Source of the DNA: CAKZQX01 sp034435975
GTDB lineage: Bacteria > Chloroflexota > Chloroflexia > Chloroflexales > Chloroflexaceae
DNA length: 64,000 nt
Reading direction: 5' to 3'
NCBI GenBank assembly: GCA_034435975.1
Contig: DAOTWD010000145.1
Coordinates: 248,001-312,000, forward strand
Below, in pieces: positions 16,598 through 25,865 of this stretch. The notes below the pieces were generated by a model, which had not been told where the DNA came from, searched no databases, and was given only the letters and a program-made list of their open reading frames with translations. The position numbers were made by a program, and so were the translations under genes. Within the stretch, counting starts at the first letter, position 1; the number at the start of each line of letters is the position of its first letter.

Positions 16598-19060
16598 ATG
16601 CTCCGTCAGCAATACCATATTCTCATTATTGAGGATAGCCCCGAAGATCGTGCATTTCTACGCCGCCACTTGCAAAGTGACCCGCGCTATCACTATATCA
16701 TTACCGAGGCGGAATCAGCCGAGCAGGGCTTGCGTCTCTGTCAGATCCATCTGCCTGATGGAATCTTGCTCGATTTTCAACTCCCCGATATGGATGGGCT
16801 GGAGTTTCTGGCGGCACTGCATCGCATGAACGCTGGTATGATGGTACCGGTCGTGATGCTGACGGGCCATGGAACGGAGGCTATTGCGGTGCAGGCACTC
16901 AAAGCCGGTGCCCAGGATTACCTGGTTAAAGAGCAAATCACCACCGCGAGTCTCTCGTCGGCATTACAGCAGGCGCTGGAATATGTGGCAATTCGTCGTC
17001 AGTTGGAGCAACAGCACGACGAGTTAGAACAAACCAATATCGCGCTGTCCCAGGCACGGAATGATCTTGAGCGGCGGGTGGCTGAGCGTACGAGCGAACT
17101 GGTGACGACGGTCGCGCAGCTCCAGCGTGAAATTGTCGAGCGTGTCCAGACTGAGCAGGCACTCCGGGCGAGTGAAGCCAAGTTACGCATGCTTATGGCG
17201 CAGATGCCTTCGATTCTCTGGACGACCGATACTGACTTGCGCGTTACATCGGTGTTTGGTACCGGGTTGCCCTGGCTTGATCACACTGATAACCTGACGG
17301 AGCACCTGGTGGAGTGGTTTGGCATTGAGGGAACCAACCTGTCGGCGATTGATGCACATCGGCGTGCGCTACGTGGACAGGCCGATGGCTATGAGCATAC
17401 GGTTGCGGATCGCGTCTTCGATGTACGGGTCGAACCACTGCGTGATCATCAGAACCAGATCACCGGCTGTCTGGGATTGGCACTGGATATTACCGAACGG
17501 AAACATACAGAGCAACGACTGGCCTTTCAGGCCAACATGCTGGCTCAGGTACAGGATGCGATTATTGCCACAGATATGTCCGGACGCATCACCTACTGGA
17601 ACCAGGGAGCTGAACAGTTGTACCGGGTGAGCCGGGGTGCAGCCATTGGTCAGTCACTCCGCAAGCTGATCACGTATCGCTGGCTGAGTCGCGCCGATCG
17701 CCAGGCAGCCTATGCTGCGCTGGCTCATGGTGGTGCATGGTATGGCGAGATGATACATCGGCGTAAAACAGGCGAGGCGCGCCATGTTACAACGTCGGTG
17801 AGCATGCTGTATGATGAACGGGGCACGATGATCGGTATCCTTAGCCTGGTGCGTGATATTACCGAGCATCGGCAACTGGAAGCGCAACTGCATCAGTCGC
17901 AGAAGATGGAAGCGATTGGACGACTGGCGGGTGGCATTGCTCACGATTTCAACAACTTGCTCATGGTGATTATGAGCTATAGCGAACTGTTGCTCGATGA
18001 CATTGATCCACAACATCCCTGCCGACATGATGTGGAGGAGATCCTGCACGCCACCCGGCGGGCAACGGCACTCACGCGGCAACTCCTGGCCTTTAGTCGC
18101 AAACAGGTTTTACAACCTGAGATTATCAACTTGAATACCGTGGTGATCGATACTGATGAACTGCTGCGCCGCTTGATCGGTGAAGACGTTACGCTGTTGA
18201 CCATCCTCGAACCGGAACTCCGCCTGGTCAAGGTTGATCCCGGTCAGATCGAGCAGGTGATCATGAATCTGGCAATCAATGCCCGCGATGCTATGCCTGA
18301 GGGTGGCACATTGACGATCAGAACGGCCAATATTGATCTCGATTGGCGCGATCCTGATCGGCATATTCCTGTCCCGGCTGGCCCCTATGTCCTGATCGAG
18401 GTGCGTGATACCGGGATAGGCATGGATGCTCAGACGCAAGCTCATTTGTTTGAGCCGTTCTTTACCACGAAAGAACCAGGGAAGGGTACTGGTTTAGGCC
18501 TGTCTACAGTCTATGGTATCGTCAAGCAGAGTCAAGGTAGTATCCACGTTGAGAGCGCCCCAGGTCAGGGTACCACGGTGACGATCTATTTGCCCTGCAC
18601 GTCCGAAACAGTTGCAGTGCACGCGCCACACCCGCAGTCTACCGCTCTGCCCAATGGTACGGAGACTATTCTGCTGGTTGAAGATGATCCCGCAGTACGC
18701 ACCTTGATCCGCCAGGTACTCCAGGCTCGAGGGTATACTGTTCTGGAAGCCAGCTATGGCCAGGAAGCGTTATCCATGGCCGAACACTATCAGCAGCCCA
18801 TTCATCTGCTTCTGACCGATATGGTGATGCCGGAGATGAATGGGCGGGAACTGGCTCGACAGTTAGCCCGTATTTGTCCGACGCTGCGGGTTCTGTATAT
18901 ATCTGGATATGCGGATAGTCAGCGCATCCCGCAGGATCTGTCCGAGTCAGGCGTCGCATTTCTGCAAAAACCGGTGATGCCCGACACTCTGATTCGTCAG
19001 GTACGTGCGCTTCTTGATCTTGATGCGGAAGAGGGGAAAATATATGATTCAGGGCTATAA
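16598..19060 (+). CDS. Hybrid sensor histidine kinase, REC-PAS-PAS-HisKA-HATPase-REC
   Basis: 820 residues, soluble. An N-terminal receiver domain (ILIIEDSPEDR; phospho-Asp in ILLDFQLPDMDG; Lys in YLVKEQI) is followed by a coiled coil (~140-195, QQHDELEQTNIALSQ and on), two PAS domains (~195-305 and ~310-425), a HisKA domain with His in GGIAHDFNNLL (about 447), an HATPase domain (NLAINARDAM, DTGIGM, GKGTGLGLSTVYGIV) and a C-terminal receiver from ~688 (LLVEDDPAVR, LTDMVMPEMNG, FLQKPV). It follows the Rcp1-type regulator by 17 bp and is therefore probably part of the same light-signal pathway, forming a phosphorelay. No output DNA-binding domain is encoded nearby. Confidence 0.92.
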   Translation: MLRQQYHILIIEDSPEDRAFLRRHLQSDPRYHYIITEAESAEQGLRLCQIHLPDGILLDFQLPDMDGLEFLAALHRMNAGMMVPVVMLTGHGTEAIAVQALKAGAQDYLVKEQITTASLSSALQQALEYVAIRRQLEQQHDELEQTNIALSQARNDLERRVAERTSELVTTVAQLQREIVERVQTEQALRASEAKLRMLMAQMPSILWTTDTDLRVTSVFGTGLPWLDHTDNLTEHLVEWFGIEGTNLSAIDAHRRALRGQADGYEHTVADRVFDVRVEPLRDHQNQITGCLGLALDITERKHTEQRLAFQANMLAQVQDAIIATDMSGRITYWNQGAEQLYRVSRGAAIGQSLRKLITYRWLSRADRQAAYAALAHGGAWYGEMIHRRKTGEARHVTTSVSMLYDERGTMIGILSLVRDITEHRQLEAQLHQSQKMEAIGRLAGGIAHDFNNLLMVIMSYSELLLDDIDPQHPCRHDVEEILHATRRATALTRQLLAFSRKQVLQPEIINLNTVVIDTDELLRRLIGEDVTLLTILEPELRLVKVDPGQIEQVIMNLAINARDAMPEGGTLTIRTANIDLDWRDPDRHIPVPAGPYVLIEVRDTGIGMDAQTQAHLFEPFFTTKEPGKGTGLGLSTVYGIVKQSQGSIHVESAPGQGTTVTIYLPCTSETVAVHAPHPQSTALPNGTETILLVEDDPAVRTLIRQVLQARGYTVLEASYGQEALSMAEHYQQPIHLLLTDMVMPEMNGRELARQLARICPTLRVLYISGYADSQRIPQDLSESGVAFLQKPVMPDTLIRQVRALLDLDAEEGKIYDSGL

Positions 19061-20276
19061 TCATCGTCATCAATCATTGTTGTGCCTTCTGTGTCTGCTG
19101 ATGCTCTGCTGTGCGCCCATAGCGGTGTTGCACGCCCAGGATGAGCCGCTGATCGGCGCACCTTTTCGCGCCTACTACTGGCAAACTCAGGGTATACGGG
19201 TATTGGGGATGGTACAATCGCCCCTGATTGATCAGCAGGGACACCCGGCCCAATATTTTGAGAAAGGCCGCCTGGAAGATCTGCGACAGGTGACAGACGA
19301 TCCGCTCTGGCGCATTGCCTATGGGCGGCTAACGGCCGAGTTGATGGAGCAGGCACCGCATGTGGCGGTCAACCAGACCAGTGTCACTTACGGTGATCTG
19401 TGGGGGTACACCGCCGATCAGCATGCTGCTCCACCCGGCTTCACCGGCGGAACGCTGCCGATTGCTGGCGGGGTGTTTATTCCCGCTCATAGCCAGCTTG
19501 GGGCTGCACCGGGCTATATCGTACCGCTGGTCTTCTGGGAATATATCAACCGTGGCGATCTTTTTGCCAACGGCTGGCTGCATGCGATTGGCCTGCCACT
19601 AACGAATGCTTTTGAGGTGCGCGTTACCCACGCCGGAACACAACACGTGATCACCATGCAGGCTTTCGAGCGTGCTGTGTTAACATACAATCCGCACAAC
19701 CCACCCGCCTGGCAGGTAGAACGCGGCAATATTGGTACCGACGCCTGGCTGGCTGCCGGGCAAATACCCCTGATGCACACGCCACCAGCGCCACGCTATA
19801 TGTTTCCGATCATCAACGCTGCATGCAGTTATGGCCCCGATCATCACACCTATCCGGCAACTGATATTTTCTGTCCGATCGGTAGTGAGTTTGTAGCCGT
19901 AACCGATGGCGTGGTTGACTTTGTCAGTCGGGTGGACGAGTGGGATCCGACGACGAATCGCCCGGAGCAGCGCAGTGGCCTGGCGGTGGCGATTATTGGC
20001 GACGATGGCTGGCGGTATTATGGTTCACACCTCTTGTCTGTCACCGATGGCATTGAACCCGGTGTGCGGGTCAGTGTCGGCCAGTCGCTCGGCAAACTGG
20101 GGCGCAGCGGTAATGCACGCCACACACCGCCGCATGTACACTTTGGGATCTCGCGCCCGACCACGCCCGACGATTGGCAGGTGCGCCGGGGCGAAATCTG
20201 GCCCTACGAGTATCTGCGTGCGTGGGAACGGGGCGAAATGTTGACGCCCCTTGAGCGCAAAGCGCAAAACGGTTAA
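19044..20276 (+). CDS. Secreted M23 (LytM-type) peptidase with Chloroflexota surface module
   Basis: 410 residues. The ATG at 19044 has GAAGAGGGG in front and overlaps the end of the kinase gene by 17 bp. A signal peptide (LLCLLCLLMLCCAPIAVLHA) is followed by the same module as in the DUF5107 protein at 10320: QYFEKGRLEDLRQ early and QAFERAVLTYNPHNPPAWQVE with GNIG late. The C-terminal 140 residues are an M23 metallopeptidase domain: HHTYPATDIFCP supplies the first His and Asp ligands, and TPPHVHFGIS gives the H-x-H motif. It should cleave peptidoglycan cross-bridges or other glycine-rich peptides outside the cell. The last eight residues are encoded by a CGCAAAG-type repeat. Confidence 0.8.
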   Translation: MIQGYNHRHQSLLCLLCLLMLCCAPIAVLHAQDEPLIGAPFRAYYWQTQGIRVLGMVQSPLIDQQGHPAQYFEKGRLEDLRQVTDDPLWRIAYGRLTAELMEQAPHVAVNQTSVTYGDLWGYTADQHAAPPGFTGGTLPIAGGVFIPAHSQLGAAPGYIVPLVFWEYINRGDLFANGWLHAIGLPLTNAFEVRVTHAGTQHVITMQAFERAVLTYNPHNPPAWQVERGNIGTDAWLAAGQIPLMHTPPAPRYMFPIINAACSYGPDHHTYPATDIFCPIGSEFVAVTDGVVDFVSRVDEWDPTTNRPEQRSGLAVAIIGDDGWRYYGSHLLSVTDGIEPGVRVSVGQSLGKLGRSGNARHTPPHVHFGISRPTTPDDWQVRRGEIWPYEYLRAWERGEMLTPLERKAQNG

Positions 20277-20400
20277 GCGCAAAGCGTAAAGCGCAAAATA
20301 GGGGAGCGTTGAGACGTGATATGGTTTTGATTAGAAAGGGAACGTGCAGTGCGAGAATGGCGACGTGTTTTACGCTTTGCGCTTTGCGCTTTGCGCTTGC
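20258..20400. repeat. Heptameric CGCAAAG repeats in inverted arrangement
   Basis: The left array 20258-20299 reads AGCGCAAAGCGCAAAACGG and continues with AAGCGCAAAGCGTAAAGCGC. The right array 20370-20399 is its complement, CGCTTTGCGCTTTGCGCTTTG. The left array forms the last codons of the M23 gene, the right array forms codons ~8-17 of the M14 gene, and the M14 start codon is in the loop. A related array lies at 51543-51574. Confidence 0.7.
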
Positions 20401-21803
20401 AATGGTACTCCAGGCGGCACCGGGCGATCATCGGTCTGCTGCTCATGGCGCTGCTCGTTGGTAACGCCGGCCACTTCTCTGTCGCATCTGCTGCCGAGTC
20501 TTTCGCCCCACCGCCGGGTATGGTGCCGGTGATGATCGGTACGTCGGTTCAGGGGCGTTCAATTGAGGGCTTGCGCATGGGCTGGGGGCCGCGCAAGGTG
20601 GTCATCACCGGTGCTATTCATGGCAGCGAGGGCAACACGGCGGTGCTGGTGCATGAGTTAATTGCCCACTTTGCGACTATTCAGCATCTGGTGCCACCTG
20701 ATGTCAGTGTCTATTTTTTGCCCGTGTTAAACCCCGACGGCCTGCTCATCAATTCACGCTACAATGCGCGTGGCGTTGATCTCAACCGTAACTGGGACAG
20801 CGAAGACTGGCAACCTGATACAATGGATTCTTCGGGCCGGGTGCGCGGTGGCGGCGGCACAGCACCTTTCTCCGAACCCGAAACGGCAATGCTGGCAGCC
20901 TGGTTGCTGGATCTGCGCGATCAATCGCCTTTTCCGGTCACCACCGTGTTTTATCACTCGCAATATCCGCCCAATGGCCTGGTGATGCCAGGTTCGGCTG
21001 GCTTGTCGATCAGCCGCGCCTTTGCCGCCATTGTCCGCTACCCTGCTATGGAAGCCGGTACGACGTTTTCGGGGTATCGTGTCACCGGAACCGCGCCAGC
21101 CTGGTGCGGGCGGCACCAGATCCGCTGCTTTGAGATCGAACTGCCGACACAGGCGAATGTCAGTCTAGCCAGTATGCTGCGCCATGCCGATGCCATCCTG
21201 AGCGTGTTGCTGTGGGAGCAAACCCAACCTGACCAGCGCTGCTTTCGCGAAACCGGTATGTGCATTGCCGGGCACCTGCTTCGCTTCTGGGAGCAAAATG
21301 GTGGCCTGGAGACCTTTGGTCTGCCGCTCACCCGCCAGCAGGCACCTGACGCTGCGAACCCTGATCGCCAGATGCAGTGGTTTGAACGTGCCCGGCTGGA
21401 GTTGCATCCTGAGAATGCTGCGCCCGCCGATGTCAAACTCGGACGGATTGGCGTCGAGTATCTGGAGCAGCAGGGACGCGACTGGTGGTTGTTTGAACGC
21501 AGTACACCCCAGGACGGGTGTCTGTTCTTCGCTGAAACCGAGAAAAACATCTGTGGCCCGTTTCTCGCCACCTGGCAGGCATATGGCCTGGAACTCGATG
21601 GTCGCCCCGGCATTACGGTTGCCGAGAGTCTGGCCCTGTTCGGCCTGCCTTTGAGTGATGCCCAGGTCGAAACGTTGTCGGATGGACAGACCTGTCTGGT
21701 GCAGTGGTTTGAGCGGGCGCGCTTTGAACTGCCGTTGAACACGGCACCGACCGATCGCGCACAGATCAGTTTGCTCGGCACCAGGATGCAGGTGCACGAA
21801 TGA
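20349..21803 (+). CDS. Secreted M14-family zinc carboxypeptidase with C-terminal surface repeats
   Basis: 484 residues. It starts with GTG (AAAGGGA 8 bases upstream), then an unusual basic N-terminus encoded by CGCTTTG repeats and a signal sequence (AIIGLLLMALLVGNAG). The catalytic domain (~60-300) has the zinc ligands in TGAIHGSEGN, the substrate-binding RGVDLNRNWD, a later His in FYHSQYPPNG, and a probable general-base Glu in CFEIELPTQ. The fold is close to the MpaA/gamma-D-Glu-mDAP carboxypeptidases, so peptidoglycan peptides are likely substrates. After ~310 two copies of a surface motif follow: FWEQNGGLETFGLPL...QWFERARLEL, and again TWQAYGLELDG...QWFERARFEL. It overlaps the photolyase gene by 4 bp (ATGA). 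Confidence 0.82.
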   Translation: MREWRRVLRFALCALRLQWYSRRHRAIIGLLLMALLVGNAGHFSVASAAESFAPPPGMVPVMIGTSVQGRSIEGLRMGWGPRKVVITGAIHGSEGNTAVLVHELIAHFATIQHLVPPDVSVYFLPVLNPDGLLINSRYNARGVDLNRNWDSEDWQPDTMDSSGRVRGGGGTAPFSEPETAMLAAWLLDLRDQSPFPVTTVFYHSQYPPNGLVMPGSAGLSISRAFAAIVRYPAMEAGTTFSGYRVTGTAPAWCGRHQIRCFEIELPTQANVSLASMLRHADAILSVLLWEQTQPDQRCFRETGMCIAGHLLRFWEQNGGLETFGLPLTRQQAPDAANPDRQMQWFERARLELHPENAAPADVKLGRIGVEYLEQQGRDWWLFERSTPQDGCLFFAETEKNICGPFLATWQAYGLELDGRPGITVAESLALFGLPLSDAQVETLSDGQTCLVQWFERARFELPLNTAPTDRAQISLLGTRMQVHE

Positions 21804-23239
21804 CCCCACTGATACACTGGTTTCGACGCGACTTGCGGTTACATGATAATACCGCGCTGGTAGCGGCTGCACGAGATAGTGGCGGTGCCGTCATTCCAGC
21901 CTTTATTTTCGACGAGACGCTGTTGCAGGGGCGCTTTGTTAGTGCAGCACGGGTGCGCTTCTTGCTGGAATCGCTGGAGGCACTGACCGCCGCCCTGCGT
22001 GAGCGCGGTAGCACGCTGATCCTGTGTCGGGGCAATCCACAGCAGGAATTGTTGCGCCTCCTCGCCGCACATCATGCGAGCGGCGTCTATTGGAACCGCG
22101 ACTACTCGCCCTATGCAGTGGCACGTGACATGGCAATCCAACAGGCGTTGCACAATGCAGGGTATCGCGCCCGGAGCTTTAAGGATCTGGTTATGTATGA
22201 AATGGACGAGATCGTTACCAATGACGGACAGCCTTACAAGGTATACACGCCGTATGCCCGGCGCTGGCACCAGCACCTGGCTGCAACTGACGTACACGTG
22301 GCCGATGTGCCCGATCTGCAACCGGTCATTGGAGCAGAAGCGCAGTCTCTATCGCTGCCAACACTGGCCGATCTGGGTCTCACCACGACCCAGCAGGCGT
22401 TGCCGGGTGGCGAACAACAGGCACACGAACTGCTGCGCGCCTTTACCAATTTGCACCAACCGTACTCAATAGCCAGCTACAAAGAGGCGCGCAATCTGCT
22501 GGCACGACCCGGCACCTCACGTCTCTCAGCTCACCTGCACCTGGGGACTATCTCCGTACGTACCTGCGTACAGGCAGCGCAGGTGTGTCTGGCAGATCCG
22601 GCACTGCCCGCAGCAGACGGGGTTGACACCTGGCTGGGTGAGCTGGCGTGGCGCGACTTCTATGCGCAGATCCTGTATCACTTCCCGCATGTCCTGCGTG
22701 GGGCATTCAAACCACAGTATGATGCTTTGGCATGGGAAAATGATGCCGACCTGTTCGCGGCCTGGTGTGCAGGCCGCACGGGCTATCCCATCGTCGATGC
22801 CGCTATGCGCCAGCTCAATCAAGAAGCATGGATGCACAATCGAGCACGAATGATCGTCGCCTCCTTTTTGACCAAAGATCTGCTCATCGATTGGCGCTGG
22901 GGCGAACGCTACTTTATGCAGCAACTGGTTGATGGCGACCTGGCGGCGAACAACGGTGGCTGGCAGTGGGCAGCCGGCACCGGCACCGATGCGCAGCCCT
23001 TCTTCCGCATCTTCAACCCTACCAGTCAGGGGCAGAAGTTTGACCCCCACGGCGATTATGTACGGCGTTATGTCCCTGAACTGGCAGCGGTGTCCGACAC
23101 ATATATCCACCAGCCCTGGAAGATGTCGGAGCAGGAGCAGCAGCGATGTGGCATGCGCATCGGGCAGGACTATCCCGCGCCCGTGGTTGACCACAACGTC
23201 CAGCGGCAGCGGGCATTGGAACTGTATGGACGAATCTGA
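21800..23239 (+). CDS. phr: Deoxyribodipyrimidine photolyase (class I CPD type)
   Basis: 479 residues, normal length for the family. The N-terminal alpha/beta antenna domain opens with IHWFRRDLRLHDNTAL. The C-terminal FAD domain shows TGYPIVDAAMRQL, WMHNRARMIVASFLTKDLL, GERYFMQQLVDGD, NNGGWQWAAGTGTDAQPFFR (split here into short motifs) and the end YPAPVVDH, all typical of class I cyclobutane-dimer photolyases. It repairs UV-induced pyrimidine dimers with blue light. Its ATG overlaps the stop of the M14 peptidase gene by 4 bp, so the two are translationally coupled although functionally unrelated. A cryptochrome role cannot be excluded, but the Trp residues of the electron chain seem present. 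Confidence 0.93.
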   Translation: MTPLIHWFRRDLRLHDNTALVAAARDSGGAVIPAFIFDETLLQGRFVSAARVRFLLESLEALTAALRERGSTLILCRGNPQQELLRLLAAHHASGVYWNRDYSPYAVARDMAIQQALHNAGYRARSFKDLVMYEMDEIVTNDGQPYKVYTPYARRWHQHLAATDVHVADVPDLQPVIGAEAQSLSLPTLADLGLTTTQQALPGGEQQAHELLRAFTNLHQPYSIASYKEARNLLARPGTSRLSAHLHLGTISVRTCVQAAQVCLADPALPAADGVDTWLGELAWRDFYAQILYHFPHVLRGAFKPQYDALAWENDADLFAAWCAGRTGYPIVDAAMRQLNQEAWMHNRARMIVASFLTKDLLIDWRWGERYFMQQLVDGDLAANNGGWQWAAGTGTDAQPFFRIFNPTSQGQKFDPHGDYVRRYVPELAAVSDTYIHQPWKMSEQEQQRCGMRIGQDYPAPVVDHNVQRQRALELYGRI

Positions 23240-23432
23240 ACAAGGGATGGTAAGCCGTATATGGCAACAATCATGCCAGATTCGCCGGATTGTGGTACGA
23301 TAGCGGTAGGCGCAGATGTATCATATCAGGGGAGCACATTGCCAATCCCCGCGCGATACGAATGAAACCATCATACGAGTTACTCATACCCATGTGAGCA
23401 CCGTTCGTTTCTTTGAAGGAAAGGCTGGCGCG

Positions 23433-24515
23433 ATGATCGAGAGCATAGGTCAGAATCCCCAGATCGCCAGGGGGCTGAATCTATTACGCTACTATTTAGA
23501 TCGCGGCTTTAATCGCGGCACACATCACGATCCACAGATTACGATGCTCGGCTATACGCGGGTGGGGAAAACCAGCCTGCTTGCCGCTATGTACCGATGG
23601 TTTGAAGATACAATCGATGAGACCAACTTGCAACTGACGCCAGATTATGCCACGGTCAGTATTCTCACCGAGCAGCTGAGTCGGCTTGAGGAACTGTTTG
23701 CACATATTCGTATTACCGATGACAAGGGGGTGGCCCCCAGCCAGAATCAGAACACCTATAACTTCGGCATTGGTAAGCCCGCCGAAGCACCATCGATCAA
23801 CCTGCATTTCCAGGACTATCCCGGCGAATATTTGAAGGAGTCTCTGGAAACCCGTGAGAAAGTGGCCGAACTGGTGCGCACCAGTGCCGTCGTCCTGATA
23901 ACCATTGACGCCGCTGCATTGATGGAAGAGCATGGGCGCTGGCACATGAGCATCAACCAGCCACTGGTTATCCGCGCCCTCTTTCAGGAAGCCTATCTGC
24001 GGCTCGAAGAACCACGCCTGGTTCTGTTTGCTCCCGTCAAATGCGAATCATATGTTCAGGATGAACAAACTGCTGAAGAGTTTAAACGCCGAATTAAAGA
24101 AAAGTACATGAGTTTGATCAGCCTGTTTGCGGCGGAACGGTTACGTAAGCACGTGGCGGTCGTGATTACGCCTGTTCAGACGGTAGGCGAAATTATCTAC
24201 TCACACACCGCGCACATGAATGACGACAATAGCCCACCCACGTTTTACTTTCGGAAGATTGGCCCCGATTCGGTCTATCGTCCCCGCAATGGTGATCAAC
24301 CACTACGCTATATTTTGCGGTTTCTTCTTAGTCGGGCCTATGCCGAGCGCCGTGAAGGCTTTGGCCCACTCAATGGTCTCTGGTGCTCGTTACGGGATCT
24401 ATTTGGTGCCGATACCTATTTGAAAGAGGCGGTCGAGACCTTCGCCCTTGGTTGTAAGACGGATCGTGAGTTTGAGATTATACAGGGCGAAGAACTCCTG
24501 ACCATCACCAGGTGA
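23433..24515 (+). CDS. TRAFAC-like GTPase of unknown function
   Basis: 360 residues. The ATG at 23433 is preferred (AAGGAAAGG upstream); a longer frame from 23316 would add a His/Thr-rich stretch without family likeness. The P-loop is GYTRVGKTS (near residue 40), the switch II/Walker B motif is LHFQDYPGEYL, and APVKCES may serve as the G4 specificity motif. There is no signal or membrane segment. The D-x-PGE type of switch II is known from small GTPases found in bacterial conflict and multicellularity-linked clusters (double-GTPase/GTPase-associated-protein systems), but I cannot assign it to a named family. It is first of four rightward genes ending with a HerA-like ATPase, with spacings of 18-23 bp apart from one 204-bp repeat insertion. 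Confidence 0.6.
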   Translation: MIESIGQNPQIARGLNLLRYYLDRGFNRGTHHDPQITMLGYTRVGKTSLLAAMYRWFEDTIDETNLQLTPDYATVSILTEQLSRLEELFAHIRITDDKGVAPSQNQNTYNFGIGKPAEAPSINLHFQDYPGEYLKESLETREKVAELVRTSAVVLITIDAAALMEEHGRWHMSINQPLVIRALFQEAYLRLEEPRLVLFAPVKCESYVQDEQTAEEFKRRIKEKYMSLISLFAAERLRKHVAVVITPVQTVGEIIYSHTAHMNDDNSPPTFYFRKIGPDSVYRPRNGDQPLRYILRFLLSRAYAERREGFGPLNGLWCSLRDLFGADTYLKEAVETFALGCKTDREFEIIQGEELLTITR

Positions 24516-24533
24516 TGGTCAGCGGAGGTCGTT

Positions 24534-25661
24534 GTGGAGCTTTATGTTCGTACCCGTGGAGATGGTCTCCATCAGGGCTATCGTTGGATCCAGGTCGCCG
24601 GGCAAGACATCCCCCCCCCTCGTGCCAGCGTCCCATTGATTGCCCAGCAACCCGAAGCCAGCAACCTCGTCTATACCGAAGATTTTTCGGTGATACTCTT
24701 GCATACAGCCAACAACCTGACATTGCAAATTACCGGTCTTGCCGTGACAGAGCACAGTCGGCGTCAGCGGCGCAATGTACAAAATATCCTTGTCTGTGTT
24801 GGCACACCGCGTGATGAGCGTATCCTGCGAGGGATTGTGGTCGCGGCCTTGACCGGTACACTGCCGGCTATCGTTGATACACATATCTGTGCCGTGGCTG
24901 ACGAGCCGGGCTTTCAGGTTGATGGTGACGGGTTGTTGCATGCACTCTCCTCGTTGCAGGCCAGTGATACCCAGATTCCGGAAAGGCGAGCATGGATCGA
25001 CCAGGATACTGACGAGATGCGGCAGCAACTGATTGAAGAACTGGATACCTGCATGCTCCCGGCCCGAATGACCTATCTGGTGGTTGTCACCAGATATCGG
25101 ATGCCCGAAGTACTTCACCATGCGGGGGTCTGGCGTGGGTTAACATCTTTGCCAGTGAATACGAATAGACATGTGATTTCATCAAATCGTAAGCCTTTTT
25201 TTCCTGCCATTCAGGAACGAAATCGGGCAGGAGAGGTGATGCATCTTCCATCCGAGTTTGAAACCGCCCTGAATATAGTTATACTTGGCAAGCATCTGCA
25301 GCATCGCAAACAGGGCCAGGAGTGGTTAGACCGGCTTGATTTTATGCTGGTGCAGCATAAGGTTCAGTTCTATATTTTGCTGTTGAGTGCCTCACTGGTT
25401 GAGTCGACCATTAAAGGCTTGTTGACCCATGTATCCATTGCACGCCAGGTTATTTTTGTACAGTATAATCAGCAACGCATATTGAGTGCCCTGCATATGC
25501 AGAATGCAGACACGTTGCGGCTCTTCCTGGTGAATCGGAGTGGACAAATTTTCTGGGAGGGACAGGGGGAATGTGACCAGACGCAAATTAGACAATTACA
25601 GGCTGTGCTGGCAGCGCAAACCAACGAATTATGGAAAGAGAAAAGAGCTGGCAGAAAATAG
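24534..25661 (+). CDS. Uncharacterised protein, GTPase-cluster paralogue 1
   Basis: 375 residues; GTG start with GGAGG seven bases upstream, 18 bp after the GTPase gene. Residues 1-210 are paralogous to the product of 25866: both open with MExYVRTRGD-L-QGYRW, then share PEASxLxYxEDFSV, RRQRRNVQNIL (RKRQNVQNIL in the paralogue), DERILRGI, EELDT and a VVVTR-R strand ending in VWRG. The beta-hairpin opening resembles in style the N-terminal domains of GTPase-associated proteins, but identity is not established. Residues ~240-360 differ from the paralogue and look like an alpha/beta domain ending in LRLFLVNRSGQIFWEGQGE, thioredoxin-like in outline but without a CxxC. The last dozen residues run into a polypurine repeat, so the natural end may have been altered. 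Confidence 0.6.
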   Translation: MELYVRTRGDGLHQGYRWIQVAGQDIPPPRASVPLIAQQPEASNLVYTEDFSVILLHTANNLTLQITGLAVTEHSRRQRRNVQNILVCVGTPRDERILRGIVVAALTGTLPAIVDTHICAVADEPGFQVDGDGLLHALSSLQASDTQIPERRAWIDQDTDEMRQQLIEELDTCMLPARMTYLVVVTRYRMPEVLHHAGVWRGLTSLPVNTNRHVISSNRKPFFPAIQERNRAGEVMHLPSEFETALNIVILGKHLQHRKQGQEWLDRLDFMLVQHKVQFYILLLSASLVESTIKGLLTHVSIARQVIFVQYNQQRILSALHMQNADTLRLFLVNRSGQIFWEGQGECDQTQIRQLQAVLAAQTNELWKEKRAGRK

Positions 25662-25770
25662 GAAAGAGCTGGCAGAAAATAGGAAAGAGGGAACCATTGA
25701 AGAGGACGTCTCTTTCCTCTATCTCCTCTTTCCTATCTCCTCTTTCCTCTATCTCCTCTTTCCTAATATC
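25642..25770. repeat. Polypurine/polypyrimidine inverted repeat, copy 2
   Basis: Two tandem 21-bp units (AAAGAGCTGGCAGAAAATAG plus G; 25642-25662 and 25663-25683) lead into a purine arm, and the facing arm (25711-25770) is a pyrimidine tract with CTCCTCTTTCCT repeated at 14-16-bp intervals. It separates the two paralogous genes of the GTPase cluster and supplies the last codons of the first. Motifs are shared with copies at 12489 and 46647. The remainder to 25865 has no gene. Confidence 0.65.
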
Positions 25771-25865
25771 GACGCCATATACACTGGCATGCAGTTTCTC
25801 TCTCAAGGTCTCTAGTGAATAATGAACAATAGATATGCTCTGATTATGAGTAAAGGAATACGATC

